NCBI GenBank assembly: GCA_036620675.1
Contig: JAZHEE010000003.1
DNA: 64,000 nucleotides
Origin: Jejubacter sp036620675
GTDB taxonomy: Bacteria > Pseudomonadota > Gammaproteobacteria > Enterobacterales > Enterobacteriaceae
Reading direction: 5' to 3' (one strand)
Position 1 is the first letter of the stretch; each line of letters starts with the position of its first letter. Of the stretch, positions 6,913 through 14,836 are shown in pieces. Below the pieces are notes generated by a model. The model did not search any database. It worked only from the letters and a program-made list of their open reading frames with translations, and was not told where the DNA came from. The position numbers and the translations under genes are program-made.

Positions 6913-9030
6913 ATGGTACCGTCTAAATTAGTTAGTTCGAAGGCCGGGCGCTGTCTGCCGGTCGTGCTGGCAGCCCTGTTTTTCGCCGGCTGCGGCACCC
7001 AGGCACCGGAAAAAAACACCGCCCTGCTTCAGGGCGACACTAAGGCCAGCTCCGCGTTCTACCTGCAGCAAATGCGGCAGAATGCAGATAATAACAAGAC
7101 GACATGGCAATTACTCGCCGTTCGTGCACTACTCCAGGAGGGAAAAACCAGCCAGGCCATCGAGCTATGGAAGCAGGTACCCACTGAGCTAACCGAAGCG
7201 CAACGCCAGGAATATACGCTGCTGAGCGCCCAGGTAAAAATCGCCCAAAAAGACTACGCGGGCGCAACCTCAGATCTGAATCAGCTGGACGTACAACAGC
7301 TTCCTGCTGCTCAGCAGGCCCGTTACTGGCAGGCGCACATCGACGCAAGCCAGGGGAAGCCGTCGCTGGATCTGCTGCGCGCATTGGTGGCTCAGGAACC
7401 ATTGCTGACAGGTGATGCGAAGCAGAAGAACATCGACGCCACCTGGCAGGCGCTTTCCGCCATGACCCAGGAGCAGGCCAGATCTCTGGTGATCAACGCC
7501 GATGAAAACACCCTGCAGGGCTGGCTGGATCTGCAACAGGTCTGGTTCAACAATCGCAGCGATCCAAAGATGCTACAGGCGGGCATTAAAGACTGGCAGA
7601 CCCGTTACCCGCAAAACCCCGGCGCCATCCAGTTGCCAACGGCGCTGAGCAACGCCCGGGACTACAAACCGGCCTCAACCGATAAAATTGCGCTCCTGCT
7701 GCCGCTTAACGGCCAGGCGGCGGTCTTTGGCCGCGCTATCCAGCAGGGTTTTGAAGCGGCGAAAAACGCGGGCGTCAGCCCGGCGCTACCTGCGCAGTCC
7801 CAGCCGGCGCCGCAAAACGATCCTGCTGCGGATCAGCAGCAGTCTCCGGCCCCCGAAAGCCCTTCGGATAACACCGACGGTAACGACGTAGCCAGCCCGT
7901 CATCGGCTTCGGTGGACGATCTGACCGGCGAACGCTCGCAAACCCCGCAGCCGCAGCTGGATTCAGCACAGCAGGCAGCGGAACAGCCGCAGCAGACGGT
8001 AAACCCGGCCTCTCAGGCCGACGCCAGCGCTGCGCAGCCGCCGCAGGCGACCAGCGCACCGGCGCGTCCGCAGGCCAGCATCCAGGTTTATGACACCACC
8101 AGCCAGCCGATTGAGCAGCTCCTTGCTCAGGCCCAGCACGATGGGGCTTCCCTGGTGGTGGGGCCGCTGCTGAAAAACAACGTCAGCAAGCTGGCCGCCA
8201 GCAACAGCCCACTCAATATTCTGGCGCTGAATCAGCCGGAAAACGTGACGCCAACGGCGAACATCTGCTACTTCGCCCTGTCGCCGGAAGATGAAGCGCG
8301 CGATGCCGCTAACCATATCTGGCAGCAAGGCAAACGCGCGCCTCTGCTGCTGGTGCCCTACAGCCCCCTGGGCGACCGGGTTTCTAAGGCGTTTGTCGAT
8401 CAGTGGCAAAGCCTGGGCGGCGGTACCGTTATGCAGCAGAAATTTGGTTCTCTGGGCGAGCTGCGTCAGAAAATTAATGGCGGTTCCGGCATTGCATTGA
8501 CCGGCACCCCGATCGGCGGCAGCCAGCCGACCGGCGGCGTCGACAGCGCGCCGTCGCCGGCCCCGAACGCTTCCGCCAGTCAGAACGGCAGCGTGGATTC
8601 CGCGTGGATTATGGCGAACCGCAGCGAGATAGCGCTTATCAAGCCGCTTATCGCGATGCGTACCGGCAGCCGCAGCGGCGTCCAGCTTTACGCCAGTTCG
8701 CGCAGCGCCCAGGCCGGTTCCGGCGCCGACTTCCGTCTGGAAATGGAAGGATTACAGTTCAGCGAAATCCCCATGCTGGCAGGCGACAATCCGGGCCTGA
8801 TGCAGCAGGCGTTGAGCGCTTCCAACGGCGACTATTCGCTGGCGCGCCTGTACGCCATGGGGGTAGACGCCTGGACCATCGCTAACAACTTCTCGCAGAT
8901 GCGCCAGGTACCGGGTTATCAGGTGAACGGCAATACCGGCACCCTGTCGGCTACCCCGGACTGCGTGATTGGCCGGAAAATGGTATGGCTCAAATACCAG
9001 CAGGGTCGCATCGTTCCGGCGGGCTACTAA
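6913..9030 (+). CDS. lpoA: Outer membrane lipoprotein LpoA, activator of PBP1A
   Basis: LpoA is anchored in the outer membrane and reaches through peptidoglycan to activate the transpeptidase of PBP1A. A lipoprotein signal runs to the lipobox FAGC (Cys27). The N-terminal TPR-like domain covers about 30-255. A periplasmic-binding-protein-like domain begins at about TDKIALLLPLNGQAAVFG (258) and ends at the C-terminus. The protein is 705 residues against 678 in E. coli. The extra length lies in a Q/P/A/S-rich linker at about 295-395 and a second Gly/Ser/Pro-rich loop near 535-560. The 3' end overlaps yraN by 46 bp. Confidence 0.95.
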   Translation: MVPSKLVSSKAGRCLPVVLAALFFAGCGTQAPEKNTALLQGDTKASSAFYLQQMRQNADNNKTTWQLLAVRALLQEGKTSQAIELWKQVPTELTEAQRQEYTLLSAQVKIAQKDYAGATSDLNQLDVQQLPAAQQARYWQAHIDASQGKPSLDLLRALVAQEPLLTGDAKQKNIDATWQALSAMTQEQARSLVINADENTLQGWLDLQQVWFNNRSDPKMLQAGIKDWQTRYPQNPGAIQLPTALSNARDYKPASTDKIALLLPLNGQAAVFGRAIQQGFEAAKNAGVSPALPAQSQPAPQNDPAADQQQSPAPESPSDNTDGNDVASPSSASVDDLTGERSQTPQPQLDSAQQAAEQPQQTVNPASQADASAAQPPQATSAPARPQASIQVYDTTSQPIEQLLAQAQHDGASLVVGPLLKNNVSKLAASNSPLNILALNQPENVTPTANICYFALSPEDEARDAANHIWQQGKRAPLLLVPYSPLGDRVSKAFVDQWQSLGGGTVMQQKFGSLGELRQKINGGSGIALTGTPIGGSQPTGGVDSAPSPAPNASASQNGSVDSAWIMANRSEIALIKPLIAMRTGSRSGVQLYASSRSAQAGSGADFRLEMEGLQFSEIPMLAGDNPGLMQQALSASNGDYSLARLYAMGVDAWTIANNFSQMRQVPGYQVNGNTGTLSATPDCVIGRKMVWLKYQQGRIVPAGY

Positions 9031-9383
9031 ATCGCCGACGGCTGGGTGCGAGCTATGAGGCTCGCGCCCGCCGCTGGCTGGAGCGTAAAGGACTGCGCTT
9101 CCTGGCCGCTAACGTGCATGCGTCCGGTGGCGAGATCGATCTCATCATGACTCAGGGCCACACTATCGTCTTTGTTGAAGTTCGCTACCGATGCAGTTCC
9201 CTGTATGGCGGCGCTGCCGCCAGCGTCACTTACGCCAAGCAGCAAAAACTGCTGCGTGCCGCCCGTTCGTGGCTAGCCCGCCACAATGGGAGTTTTGACA
9301 CTGTGGATTGCCGTTTCGATGTGTTAGCCTTCACCGGCGATGAGGCTGAGTGGATCGTCGACGCTTTCACCCTTAACAGATAA
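8985..9383 (+). CDS. yraN: UPF0102 endonuclease-fold protein YraN
   Basis: This 132-residue protein belongs to UPF0102, a PD-(D/E)XK nuclease-like family whose cellular role is not settled. The diagnostic block is GLRFLAANVHASGGEIDLIM...HTIVFVEVRYR, residues about 36-69, with the E..D..EVR nuclease-like residues in place. The start at 8985 overlaps lpoA by 46 bp and gives almost the E. coli length of 131. The order lpoA-yraN-diaA is conserved and implies cotranscription. Confidence 0.93.
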   Translation: MAQIPAGSHRSGGLLNRRRLGASYEARARRWLERKGLRFLAANVHASGGEIDLIMTQGHTIVFVEVRYRCSSLYGGAAASVTYAKQQKLLRAARSWLARHNGSFDTVDCRFDVLAFTGDEAEWIVDAFTLNR

Positions 9384-9409
9384 TTTGTATTTTATTTCAA
9401 AGGATTATC

Positions 9410-9997
9410 GTGCTAGAAAGAATCAAAGTCTGCTTTACGGAAAGCATTCAAACCCAGATAGCTGCGGCAGAAGCGCTTCCGGATGCCATTTCTCGTGCAG
9501 CGATGACGCTGGTTCAGTCTCTGCTCAACGGCAATAAGATTCTGTGTTGCGGCAACGGCGCTTCTGCGGCAAACGCCCAGCACTTTGCCGCCAGTATGAT
9601 CAACCGTTTTGAAACCGAACGTCCCAGTCTGCCCGCCATTGCCCTCAACGCCGACAACGTGGTGCTTACCGCCATCAGCAACGATCGCCTGCAGGAAGAG
9701 ATTTATGCCAAACAGGTACGGGCGCTGGGTCAGGCGGGAGACGTGCTAATGGCGATCTCGACGCGCGGCAACAGCCGGGATATTGTTAAAGCCGTCGAGG
9801 CGGCAGTGACAAGGGATATGACCATTGTCGCACTCACCGGATACGATGGCGGTGAGCTGGCTGGCCTGCTGGGGCCTCAGGATGTGGAAATCCGTATCCC
9901 CTCCCAGCGCAGCGCACGCATTCAGGAGATGCATATGCTGACGGTTAACTGCCTGTGCGATCTGATCGATAACACCTTATTTCCCCTACCGGGATGA
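9410..9997 (+). CDS. diaA: DnaA initiator-associating protein DiaA
   Basis: DiaA binds DnaA and promotes its assembly at oriC, helping synchronise replication initiation. This SIS-domain protein (195 residues, E. coli 196) starts at a GTG at 9410 with AAAGGATTATC upstream. The SIS signature GNKILCCGNGASAANAQHFAASM occurs at about 42-64, and ISTRGNSRDIVKAV at about 120. Residues are almost identical to E. coli. It follows yraN by 26 bp and dolP begins 14 bp after its stop. Confidence 0.97.
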   Translation: MLERIKVCFTESIQTQIAAAEALPDAISRAAMTLVQSLLNGNKILCCGNGASAANAQHFAASMINRFETERPSLPAIALNADNVVLTAISNDRLQEEIYAKQVRALGQAGDVLMAISTRGNSRDIVKAVEAAVTRDMTIVALTGYDGGELAGLLGPQDVEIRIPSQRSARIQEMHMLTVNCLCDLIDNTLFPLPG

Positions 9998-10011
9998 TGA
10001 AAGGAGCACTC

Positions 10012-10587
10012 ATGAAGGTATTAACGCCCCTGGCAGTTTTGATGGCTGCCCTGTTATTGCAAGGCTGTGTCGGTGCCGTTGTGGCCGGCAGCGCGGCCGT
10101 TGCCACCAAAACCGCCACCGACCCGCGTACCATGGGCACCCAGGTGGACGACAGCACGCTGGAGCTGCGCGTCAATAATGCGCTTTCGAAAGATGCGCAG
10201 CTGAAGAAAGAAGCACGGATCAGCGTTACCGCCTACCAGAGTCGCGTATTGCTGACCGGCCAGGCTCCCAGCACTGAACTGGCTGCACAGGCTAAGCAGA
10301 TAGCGCTGGGCGTTGAAGGCGCCAGCGAAGTCTATAACGAAATCCGTCAGGGCCAGCCGGTTACAATGGGCACCGCCTCTTCGGATACCTGGATCACCAC
10401 CAAAGTGCGTTCCCAACTGCTGACCAGCGACCAGGTGAAGTCTTCAAACGTGAAGGTGACCACCGAAAACGGTGAAGTCTTCCTGCTGGGCGTCGTTACC
10501 GAAGCCGAAGGTAAGGCCGCGGCGGATATCGCCAGCCGGGTCAGCGGCGTAAAACACGTTACCACCGCGTTTAACTACATAAAGTAA
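10012..10587 (+). CDS. dolP: Division- and outer membrane stress-associated lipoprotein DolP
   Basis: DolP is an outer membrane lipoprotein that localises to division sites and supports envelope integrity and BAM function. It has 191 residues, the E. coli length. The signal ends at the lipobox LLQGC (Cys19), followed by two BON domains at about 45-115 and 124-191 (SSDTWITTKVRSQLL begins the second). The start at 10012 was chosen over an in-frame ATG at 9994 because AAGGAGCACTC precedes it and the length then matches. A sigma-E promoter is known for this gene in E. coli, but I did not locate one here. Confidence 0.97.
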   Translation: MKVLTPLAVLMAALLLQGCVGAVVAGSAAVATKTATDPRTMGTQVDDSTLELRVNNALSKDAQLKKEARISVTAYQSRVLLTGQAPSTELAAQAKQIALGVEGASEVYNEIRQGQPVTMGTASSDTWITTKVRSQLLTSDQVKSSNVKVTTENGEVFLLGVVTEAEGKAAADIASRVSGVKHVTTAFNYIK

Positions 10588-10620
10588 CCAACCTGCCAGC
10601 AAGGCACTACGTAACTACCA

Positions 10621-10645
10621 GGCCGCAGCGAATAACGTTGCGGCC
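10621..10645 (+). terminator. dolP terminator hairpin
   Basis: GGCCGCAGCG and CGTTGCGGCC form a stem with a short A/T-rich loop, followed by TCTTCTC. The U-run is weak, so termination efficiency is uncertain. Confidence 0.6.
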
Positions 10646-10727
10646 TCTTCTCATTTCAGCTTACAGATATTTTTTCGCGCCGCTGCTGGTGCGAATACGC
10701 GGGATACAACAGTAAAGTGGAGCCAGG

Positions 10728-11003
10728 TTATCCCCATGTTCTAAAAAGAAAAATCAAAGCCATAGCAACAGTAATAACAACACAAATAAAGACGCTGCCA
10801 GAAAACTCTTGCAATGCCGCTAAATATTCCTGGCCGTTTTTATTTATTCTTTCAATAGCCTCTTTTTCACTTTCAGCATCGACTTCGCTATGATATTTTC
10901 TAAATCCCTTGCTTCTCATCTCATACCTGACGGCAGCATTTACCAATACTTTCGGGATCGCCTTAGATTCATCGTTTTTTATAAAAACAATATATCTCTC
11001 CAT
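10728..11003 (-). CDS. Small tail-anchored hypothetical protein, AT-rich
   Basis: I do not recognise this 91-residue protein. The start at 11003 follows AAGGAGACTTGTTG, a strong ribosome binding site. An upstream in-frame ATG at 11039 lacks one. The N-terminal half (MERYIVFIKNDES..) is mixed and charged, with an acidic/basic helix (EVDAESEKEAIERINKNGQE) in the middle. The C-terminus has one hydrophobic segment, FICVVITVAMALIFLF, that would place the protein in the inner membrane with an N-in tail-anchored topology. The gene and its flanks (about 10730-11130) are visibly AT-rich compared with neighbours. The gene lies where E. coli has yraQ, which suggests horizontal acquisition. Confidence 0.6.
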   Translation of the reverse strand: MERYIVFIKNDESKAIPKVLVNAAVRYEMRSKGFRKYHSEVDAESEKEAIERINKNGQEYLAALQEFSGSVFICVVITVAMALIFLFRTWG

Positions 11004-11207
11004 CAACAAGTCTCCTTTTGTTATGGTGTGGCAATCCATACCTTTTATATGGTGGATTCGCTTAGTGATACCTGACTTTTATCATTTTTTGAATCAGATC
11101 CTTTTTTAGATTAAAACCTGAAATATTCGCCGGCAAACGACTTAAATTTCTGCCCGATACCGATAACTAAATATATCTGAGGAAATGAAGCGACGAGGAA
11201 AGAGATT

Positions 11208-11228
11208 ACCCCGCCGGTCGGCGGGGTA
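11208..11228 (-). terminator. yfaZ-like gene terminator hairpin
   Basis: TACCCCGCC-GGTC-GGCGGGGTA is a perfect 9-bp stem with a 4-nt loop, 7 bp beyond the stop of the 11235-11777 gene. The minus-strand continuation is TCTCTTTCC, a weak U-run. Confidence 0.7.
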
Positions 11229-11234
11229 GCTGTA

Positions 11235-11777
11235 TTAGAAAGTGACGCCGGCGGAAGCGTACAGACCATCGTACAGGGTGTGGCTCGGACGGCCGTGCTT
11301 GCCATCCACGCCCGCATAGCGGTAACCCGCCTTCAGGGTCACCAGAGAGATCGGGCTCCAGCTCACGCCTGCGTTAGCTTCGGTGTAGTTTTTCACGCTG
11401 TTGTTCAGCCCTTCCGGCGCCACGTACCCTTCGCCAAACAGCGCGATGCTGTCGGTCAGGTTCACGCTCAGACCGCCGCCAATCGGGAAGGCCACGCCGT
11501 TATCGCCTTTCTTCGGCCCGATGTAGAGCGCTTTAGCACCAACATTCGCCATTACCGGCCCCAGACCCAGGTTATAACCGATACCGGCACCGCCGACCTG
11601 TGTGCCGTCGTCGACGTTTTTCAGCCAGTTACCTTCCAGATAAAGACCGCTGGAGCTTTTACCCATTTCGGCTTCCAGATTGGTCCAGTTTTTACCGCCT
11701 TCAAAGCTTACGCCCATCGCGAAACCAGAGCTGGAAACTAACAGAGCAGACAGCGCCGCAATTTTAATTGCTTTCAT
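11235..11777 (-). CDS. YfaZ-family outer membrane protein
   Basis: This 180-residue secreted protein belongs to the YfaZ family. A signal peptide (MKAIKIAALSALLVSSSGFA) is followed by alternating amphipathic beta strands, for example GLYLEGNWLKN, GIGYNLGLGPVMANVGAKALYIG, GGLSVNLTDSIALFGEGYV and LKAGYRYAG. It ends GLYASAGVTF, a terminal aromatic residue typical of outer membrane beta-barrels. The length equals that of the E. coli YfaZ precursor. Function of the family is unknown. In E. coli yfaZ is not in this position, so this copy is relocated or a paralogue. The start at 11777 was chosen over 11786 by family length. Confidence 0.8.
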   Translation of the reverse strand: MKAIKIAALSALLVSSSGFAMGVSFEGGKNWTNLEAEMGKSSSGLYLEGNWLKNVDDGTQVGGAGIGYNLGLGPVMANVGAKALYIGPKKGDNGVAFPIGGGLSVNLTDSIALFGEGYVAPEGLNNSVKNYTEANAGVSWSPISLVTLKAGYRYAGVDGKHGRPSHTLYDGLYASAGVTF

Positions 11778-11891
11778 AATAACCACTACTTAAAAAGTTA
11801 GACAACGATATCCTTAATTATTCATTGACTCCCGGTAGATATTAACATCCCGTTATCAATCTGAGATCAGAACATCTTTATCCATAAAATG

Positions 11892-11924
11892 ATATCCTGA
11901 AATAACCCCTTTGTTTCAGGATAT
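11892..11924. repeat. 11-bp perfect inverted repeat
   Basis: ATATCCTGAAA at 11892-11902 and TTTCAGGATAT at 11914-11924 flank an 11-nt loop. It lies between the yraR stop and the start of the YfaZ-like gene, which are transcribed in the same direction. It could terminate yraR or act as an operator for the YfaZ-like gene. No U-run follows on the minus strand. Confidence 0.5.
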
Positions 11925-12012
11925 ACCGAAAGCGCCCGGCGATTATAAAGGCTGTGCCGGGTGCCTCAATACCTTTATGCAAGATATTGAGCTACGGTTA
12001 AGAAACTAAAGA

Positions 12013-12660
12013 TTATTCCGATTTATGCGCGCGAGAAATAGCCCGCAGCTTTCCGGAATCCAGAATCTGAACGCCTTCATAAGGCGTAAACGCGGTTTCC
12101 AGCAGCGCCGTCGCGACATCCTTCGCCTGAATAGCGTGCCAGCGGCCAGGCAGCAGGCGGAAAAGCGGCGCGAACAGCGATTCATTCAGACGCCGCTTTT
12201 CCCGCTGGCCCAGCAGCATGGAAGGACGAGCGAGGGTCAGACGCGGCCAGTCCTGAGCAATCAGCGCCTGTTCCATCTCGCCTTTCACCCGGTTATAAAA
12301 GAAAAACGAGCGGGCGCTGGCGCCCATACTGCTGACCACCAGCATCTGGGTCGCGCCCAGACGGCGCCCCACCAGCGCGCTATCCACCACCAGTGTATAG
12401 TCCGCCAGCACAAAGGCATTTTTACTACCGGCTTCGCTACGGGTGGTGCCCAGACAGCAGAACACCGTATCCACCGGTTCGTTCAGCCTGGCCATAGCGT
12501 CGCTGAGTTGGGGGTCGCAGGGATTAAACACTTTCGGCGACCCAGGCAGCGGGCGGCGGGTCGGCGCCGCGATATTCTCCACCCGCTCATCCTCAATCAG
12601 CAACCGCAGCAGTTCCCGCCCAACCAACCCTGTCGCCCCTGTGATCATCACCCGGCTCAC
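12013..12660 (-). CDS. yraR: NAD(P)-binding short-chain-like protein YraR
   Basis: A putative nucleoside-diphosphate-sugar epimerase-like (atypical SDR) protein of unknown substrate. The GTG start at 12660 is preceded by AAGGAGG at 12667-12673 and gives 215 residues against 211 in E. coli. A Rossmann motif VMITGATGLVGRELL opens the protein, with CCLGTTRSEAGSKNAF at about 68 and YNRVKGEMEQALI at about 130, the YxxxK pair of SDR enzymes. It lies immediately downstream of yhbP, and its Shine-Dalgarno is within 40 bp of the yhbP stop, so the pair is probably cotranscribed. Confidence 0.9.
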   Translation of the reverse strand: MSRVMITGATGLVGRELLRLLIEDERVENIAAPTRRPLPGSPKVFNPCDPQLSDAMARLNEPVDTVFCCLGTTRSEAGSKNAFVLADYTLVVDSALVGRRLGATQMLVVSSMGASARSFFFYNRVKGEMEQALIAQDWPRLTLARPSMLLGQREKRRLNESLFAPLFRLLPGRWHAIQAKDVATALLETAFTPYEGVQILDSGKLRAISRAHKSE

Positions 12661-12698
12661 CTGTCGCCTCCTTAAATCTTCTGATACCGGCTGACCCA

Positions 12699-13130
12699 TC
12701 AGTCAGGCTGACGCCGCCAGCTCAGCTTTTTACCAAAACCCAGCGTGTTGTCAGTAAACTTCAGCTCGTCCACGCGAATCTCCCAGACCGGCGCAGACAT
12801 CGCCCGCGCAACCGGAAAACGTCGGCAGTAAAGCGCGCGCTTTTCCTCTGCCTCGTCCCCTTCCAGTAAACGTAACTCACCGCGATACTGCACGCCGCGA
12901 ATCAGCGCGACGCTCTTCGGCTGACCGTTAACGGTACCCGCCACTTTTACCAGCCCGTTGGCCATTCGCCCGTGTCGGGTATCGGTATCGCTCAACAAAT
13001 AGAAAGCGACACGCCCGGCATCAAAGATGTAAAAAGCATTAGCGCACCAGATATCGTCTTCACGAGCGACGCAATACGTCACCACATGTTGTTTATTCAG
13101 CCAGCGGCTGATGATTGTCAGGGCTTCCAT
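12699..13130 (-). CDS. yhbP: UPF0306 flavin-like split-barrel protein YhbP
   Basis: This 143-residue protein (E. coli 147) of the pyridoxamine-5'-phosphate-oxidase-like / FMN-binding split-barrel type has no proven activity. Typical features are QHVVTYCVAREDDIWCANAFYIFD at about 14-37, VAGTVNGQPKSVALIRGVQYRGEL in the centre and APVWEIRVDELKFTDNTLGFGKK near the C-terminus. It is divergent from yhbQ. In E. coli yhbO lies between yraR and yhbP, and it is absent here. Confidence 0.9.
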   Translation of the reverse strand: MEALTIISRWLNKQHVVTYCVAREDDIWCANAFYIFDAGRVAFYLLSDTDTRHGRMANGLVKVAGTVNGQPKSVALIRGVQYRGELRLLEGDEAEEKRALYCRRFPVARAMSAPVWEIRVDELKFTDNTLGFGKKLSWRRQPD

Positions 13131-13232
13131 CGCAAACTCCAGATAATTTTTTTGAGCGTAGCGATAACCACGCCGTGCCGCCAGTGCCCGGACATGCTAT
13201 GGTGCGTTAACCGCCCAAAATACATAAAAATG

Positions 13233-13520
13233 ATGTCTGACTGGTCGCTCTACATTATCCAAACCGCCCAAAATCATCTCTATACCGGCATTACTACTGA
13301 TGTGCCGCGTCGCCTGCGCCAGCATCAGAGCGGGAAGGGAGCAAAGGCGCTACGTGGCAAAGGGGAACTGCGGCTGGTGTTCAGCCGCCAGTTAGGGGAT
13401 CGTTCCCTGGCCCTGCGTATGGAATACCGCATTAAGCAGCTTTCCCGGGCGCAGAAAGAGAAGCTTATCGTTAGCAGCGGCGATTTCGAAACGCTGCTGG
13501 CCACGCTTAAAAACGATTGA
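13233..13520 (+). CDS. yhbQ: GIY-YIG nuclease-superfamily protein YhbQ
   Basis: A 95-residue single-domain GIY-YIG protein. The motif appears as LYIIQTAQNHLYTGITT, with the second Tyr/Gly block LYTGIT, followed by RRLRQHQSGKGAKALRGKGELRLVF, the conserved Arg and GKG region, and the Glu of RMEYRIK. Family members are predicted DNA or nucleic-acid nucleases linked to repair. The start at 13233 (MSDWSLY) aligns with the E. coli N-terminus MTPWFLY, and an adjacent ATG at 13230 is possible. Its 3' end overlaps the convergent yhbS by 14 bp. Confidence 0.9.
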   Translation: MSDWSLYIIQTAQNHLYTGITTDVPRRLRQHQSGKGAKALRGKGELRLVFSRQLGDRSLALRMEYRIKQLSRAQKEKLIVSSGDFETLLATLKND

Positions 13521-14010
13521 AATGGTCGGAATACTCTACCAGACCGCTAACGCCTTCCAGTGCGTCAGCGGCCAGCCGATGCACCTGGAAAGCCGCTTCG
13601 CTGCCCGGCCAGCGGCAGCGAAGGCCGTAATTCGCCGCTGTTTCAAAGCCCAGACGCCCATAGAATGCCGGATCGCCAAGGGTCGCCACTGCGGCATAAC
13701 CAAATTCGTTGAGAGAATCCAGCCCCTCGAATACCAGCTGACGGGCGACGCCCTGGCCGCGCCAGGCTTCATCCACCGCCAGCGGCGCCAGGCCAACCCA
13801 CTGCAGTTCCTCACCCTCTACGCTTACCGGGCTGAAGGCCACATAACCCACCACCTGGCCATCATCGTCCGTGGCCACCAGCCCCAGGGTCAGTAACCCG
13901 TCTTCACGCAGCGCGTGTACCAGTTTCGCCTCGCCATCGCCGTCAAAATTACGGCGCAGCAGGGCATCAATACCCGGCGCATCAATGGGGATCTCGACTC
14001 GAATCAGCAT
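13507..14010 (-). CDS. yhbS: GNAT-family N-acetyltransferase YhbS
   Basis: A 167-residue GNAT acetyltransferase of the E. coli YhbS length. The acetyl-CoA-binding motif A is visible as VDEAWRGQGVARQLVFEGLDSL, residues about 79-100, followed by GYAAVATLGDPAFYGRLGFE. The substrate is not known from sequence. The start overlaps the end of ubiT by 7 bp, indicating translational coupling within a ubiT-yhbS operon. Confidence 0.93.
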   Translation of the reverse strand: MLIRVEIPIDAPGIDALLRRNFDGDGEAKLVHALREDGLLTLGLVATDDDGQVVGYVAFSPVSVEGEELQWVGLAPLAVDEAWRGQGVARQLVFEGLDSLNEFGYAAVATLGDPAFYGRLGFETAANYGLRCRWPGSEAAFQVHRLAADALEGVSGLVEYSDHFNRF

Positions 14011-14528
14011 GCTTCACCTACCGAAGTTTCTGTGGTCGGCGGCGCCGTCTTCAGCCCCGCCTCTACAAAGTCAGCCAGCTGTGTCAGCAGAACGCGCAGC
14101 GGTTTCGGCATGGCGTCCAGCTCAATGGCATCCATCAGGTTTTTAACATACAGCCCCAGTTCCGTGTCCCCTTCAATCACCAGGCGACGCTGGAAAAAGA
14201 GCGTATCCGGATCCTGTTTACGGGCGGCGATCAGCAGCAGGTCGTTAGCGTTGGCGCTAAAACTGACGTCCGCCTGACCCTGTTCGCGTACCACCAGCTT
14301 ACCGTCCTGAACCGAGGTGAGCCAGCGCAGGCCGATATCGCGTACGTTGATACTCAACCAGCGTCCCTCAAGGAAATCAAGCTCGCCCTCTTCCAGCGCC
14401 TGGCGGAACTGCCAGCCCAGCAGCTGTTCCAGCAACTGGCGCTTAAGCGCAAAGGGGGTCAGCACTATCGGGGTTCTGACCAGAGACGGGCCAAGCTGTA
14501 CCAGACGGGAACGCAGTTTCTCCAACAC
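14004..14528 (-). CDS. ubiT: Ubiquinone biosynthesis accessory protein UbiT (YhbT)
   Basis: UbiT is an SCP2-domain lipid-binding accessory factor needed for O2-independent ubiquinone synthesis, equivalent to UbiJ in the aerobic pathway. The 174-residue length equals the E. coli protein. The SCP2 domain occupies about residues 40-150, with the hydrophobic pocket sequence LDFLEGRWLSINVRDIGLRWL and DVSFSANANDLLLIAARKQDPDTLFFQRRLVIEGDTELG. It is divergent from ubiU/ubiV, with which it works. The shared 308-bp region carries a large inverted repeat. Confidence 0.95.
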   Translation of the reverse strand: MLEKLRSRLVQLGPSLVRTPIVLTPFALKRQLLEQLLGWQFRQALEEGELDFLEGRWLSINVRDIGLRWLTSVQDGKLVVREQGQADVSFSANANDLLLIAARKQDPDTLFFQRRLVIEGDTELGLYVKNLMDAIELDAMPKPLRVLLTQLADFVEAGLKTAPPTTETSVGEAC

Positions 14529-14836
14529 GGGCTTTACTCCTTGTGAACAATAGAGCCGCTATTGTGCCACACTGGCACGGACGAATAGCGGCCCAAATCA
14601 ACAATTCTGCGGCTGGTGGCGCAGCACTCCCCCCATCATTACGCGATTAACTGCCTCAAATCAAAAAGTGATACGGGCAGGTTAGATAGGCTGTGTCCCT
14701 TAATCCTTCATGACGCTGGCGCCCAGAAAAAAGACCGCTGGCAGGGCGAAGGGCGCAACGCAGAGTGGATCTCTGTCCAGGCCCGAAACACAGTCAGCGA
14801 TTTTTTCGCACGCGCCCCCACTATTCAGGATACGCT
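14529..14836. promoter_or_regulatory. ubiT / ubiUV divergent control region
   Basis: A 38-bp near-palindrome at 14555-14592 has outer arms GCCGCTATT/AATAGCGGC and inner arms GTGCCA/TGGCAC. It lies in the presumed ubiT leader, 27 bp before its start codon. In E. coli these genes are induced by FNR under anaerobiosis. I see only weak FNR-like half sites (ATCAA near 14658) and no convincing full TTGAT-N4-ATCAA site. No gene is evident in the interval. Confidence 0.5.
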
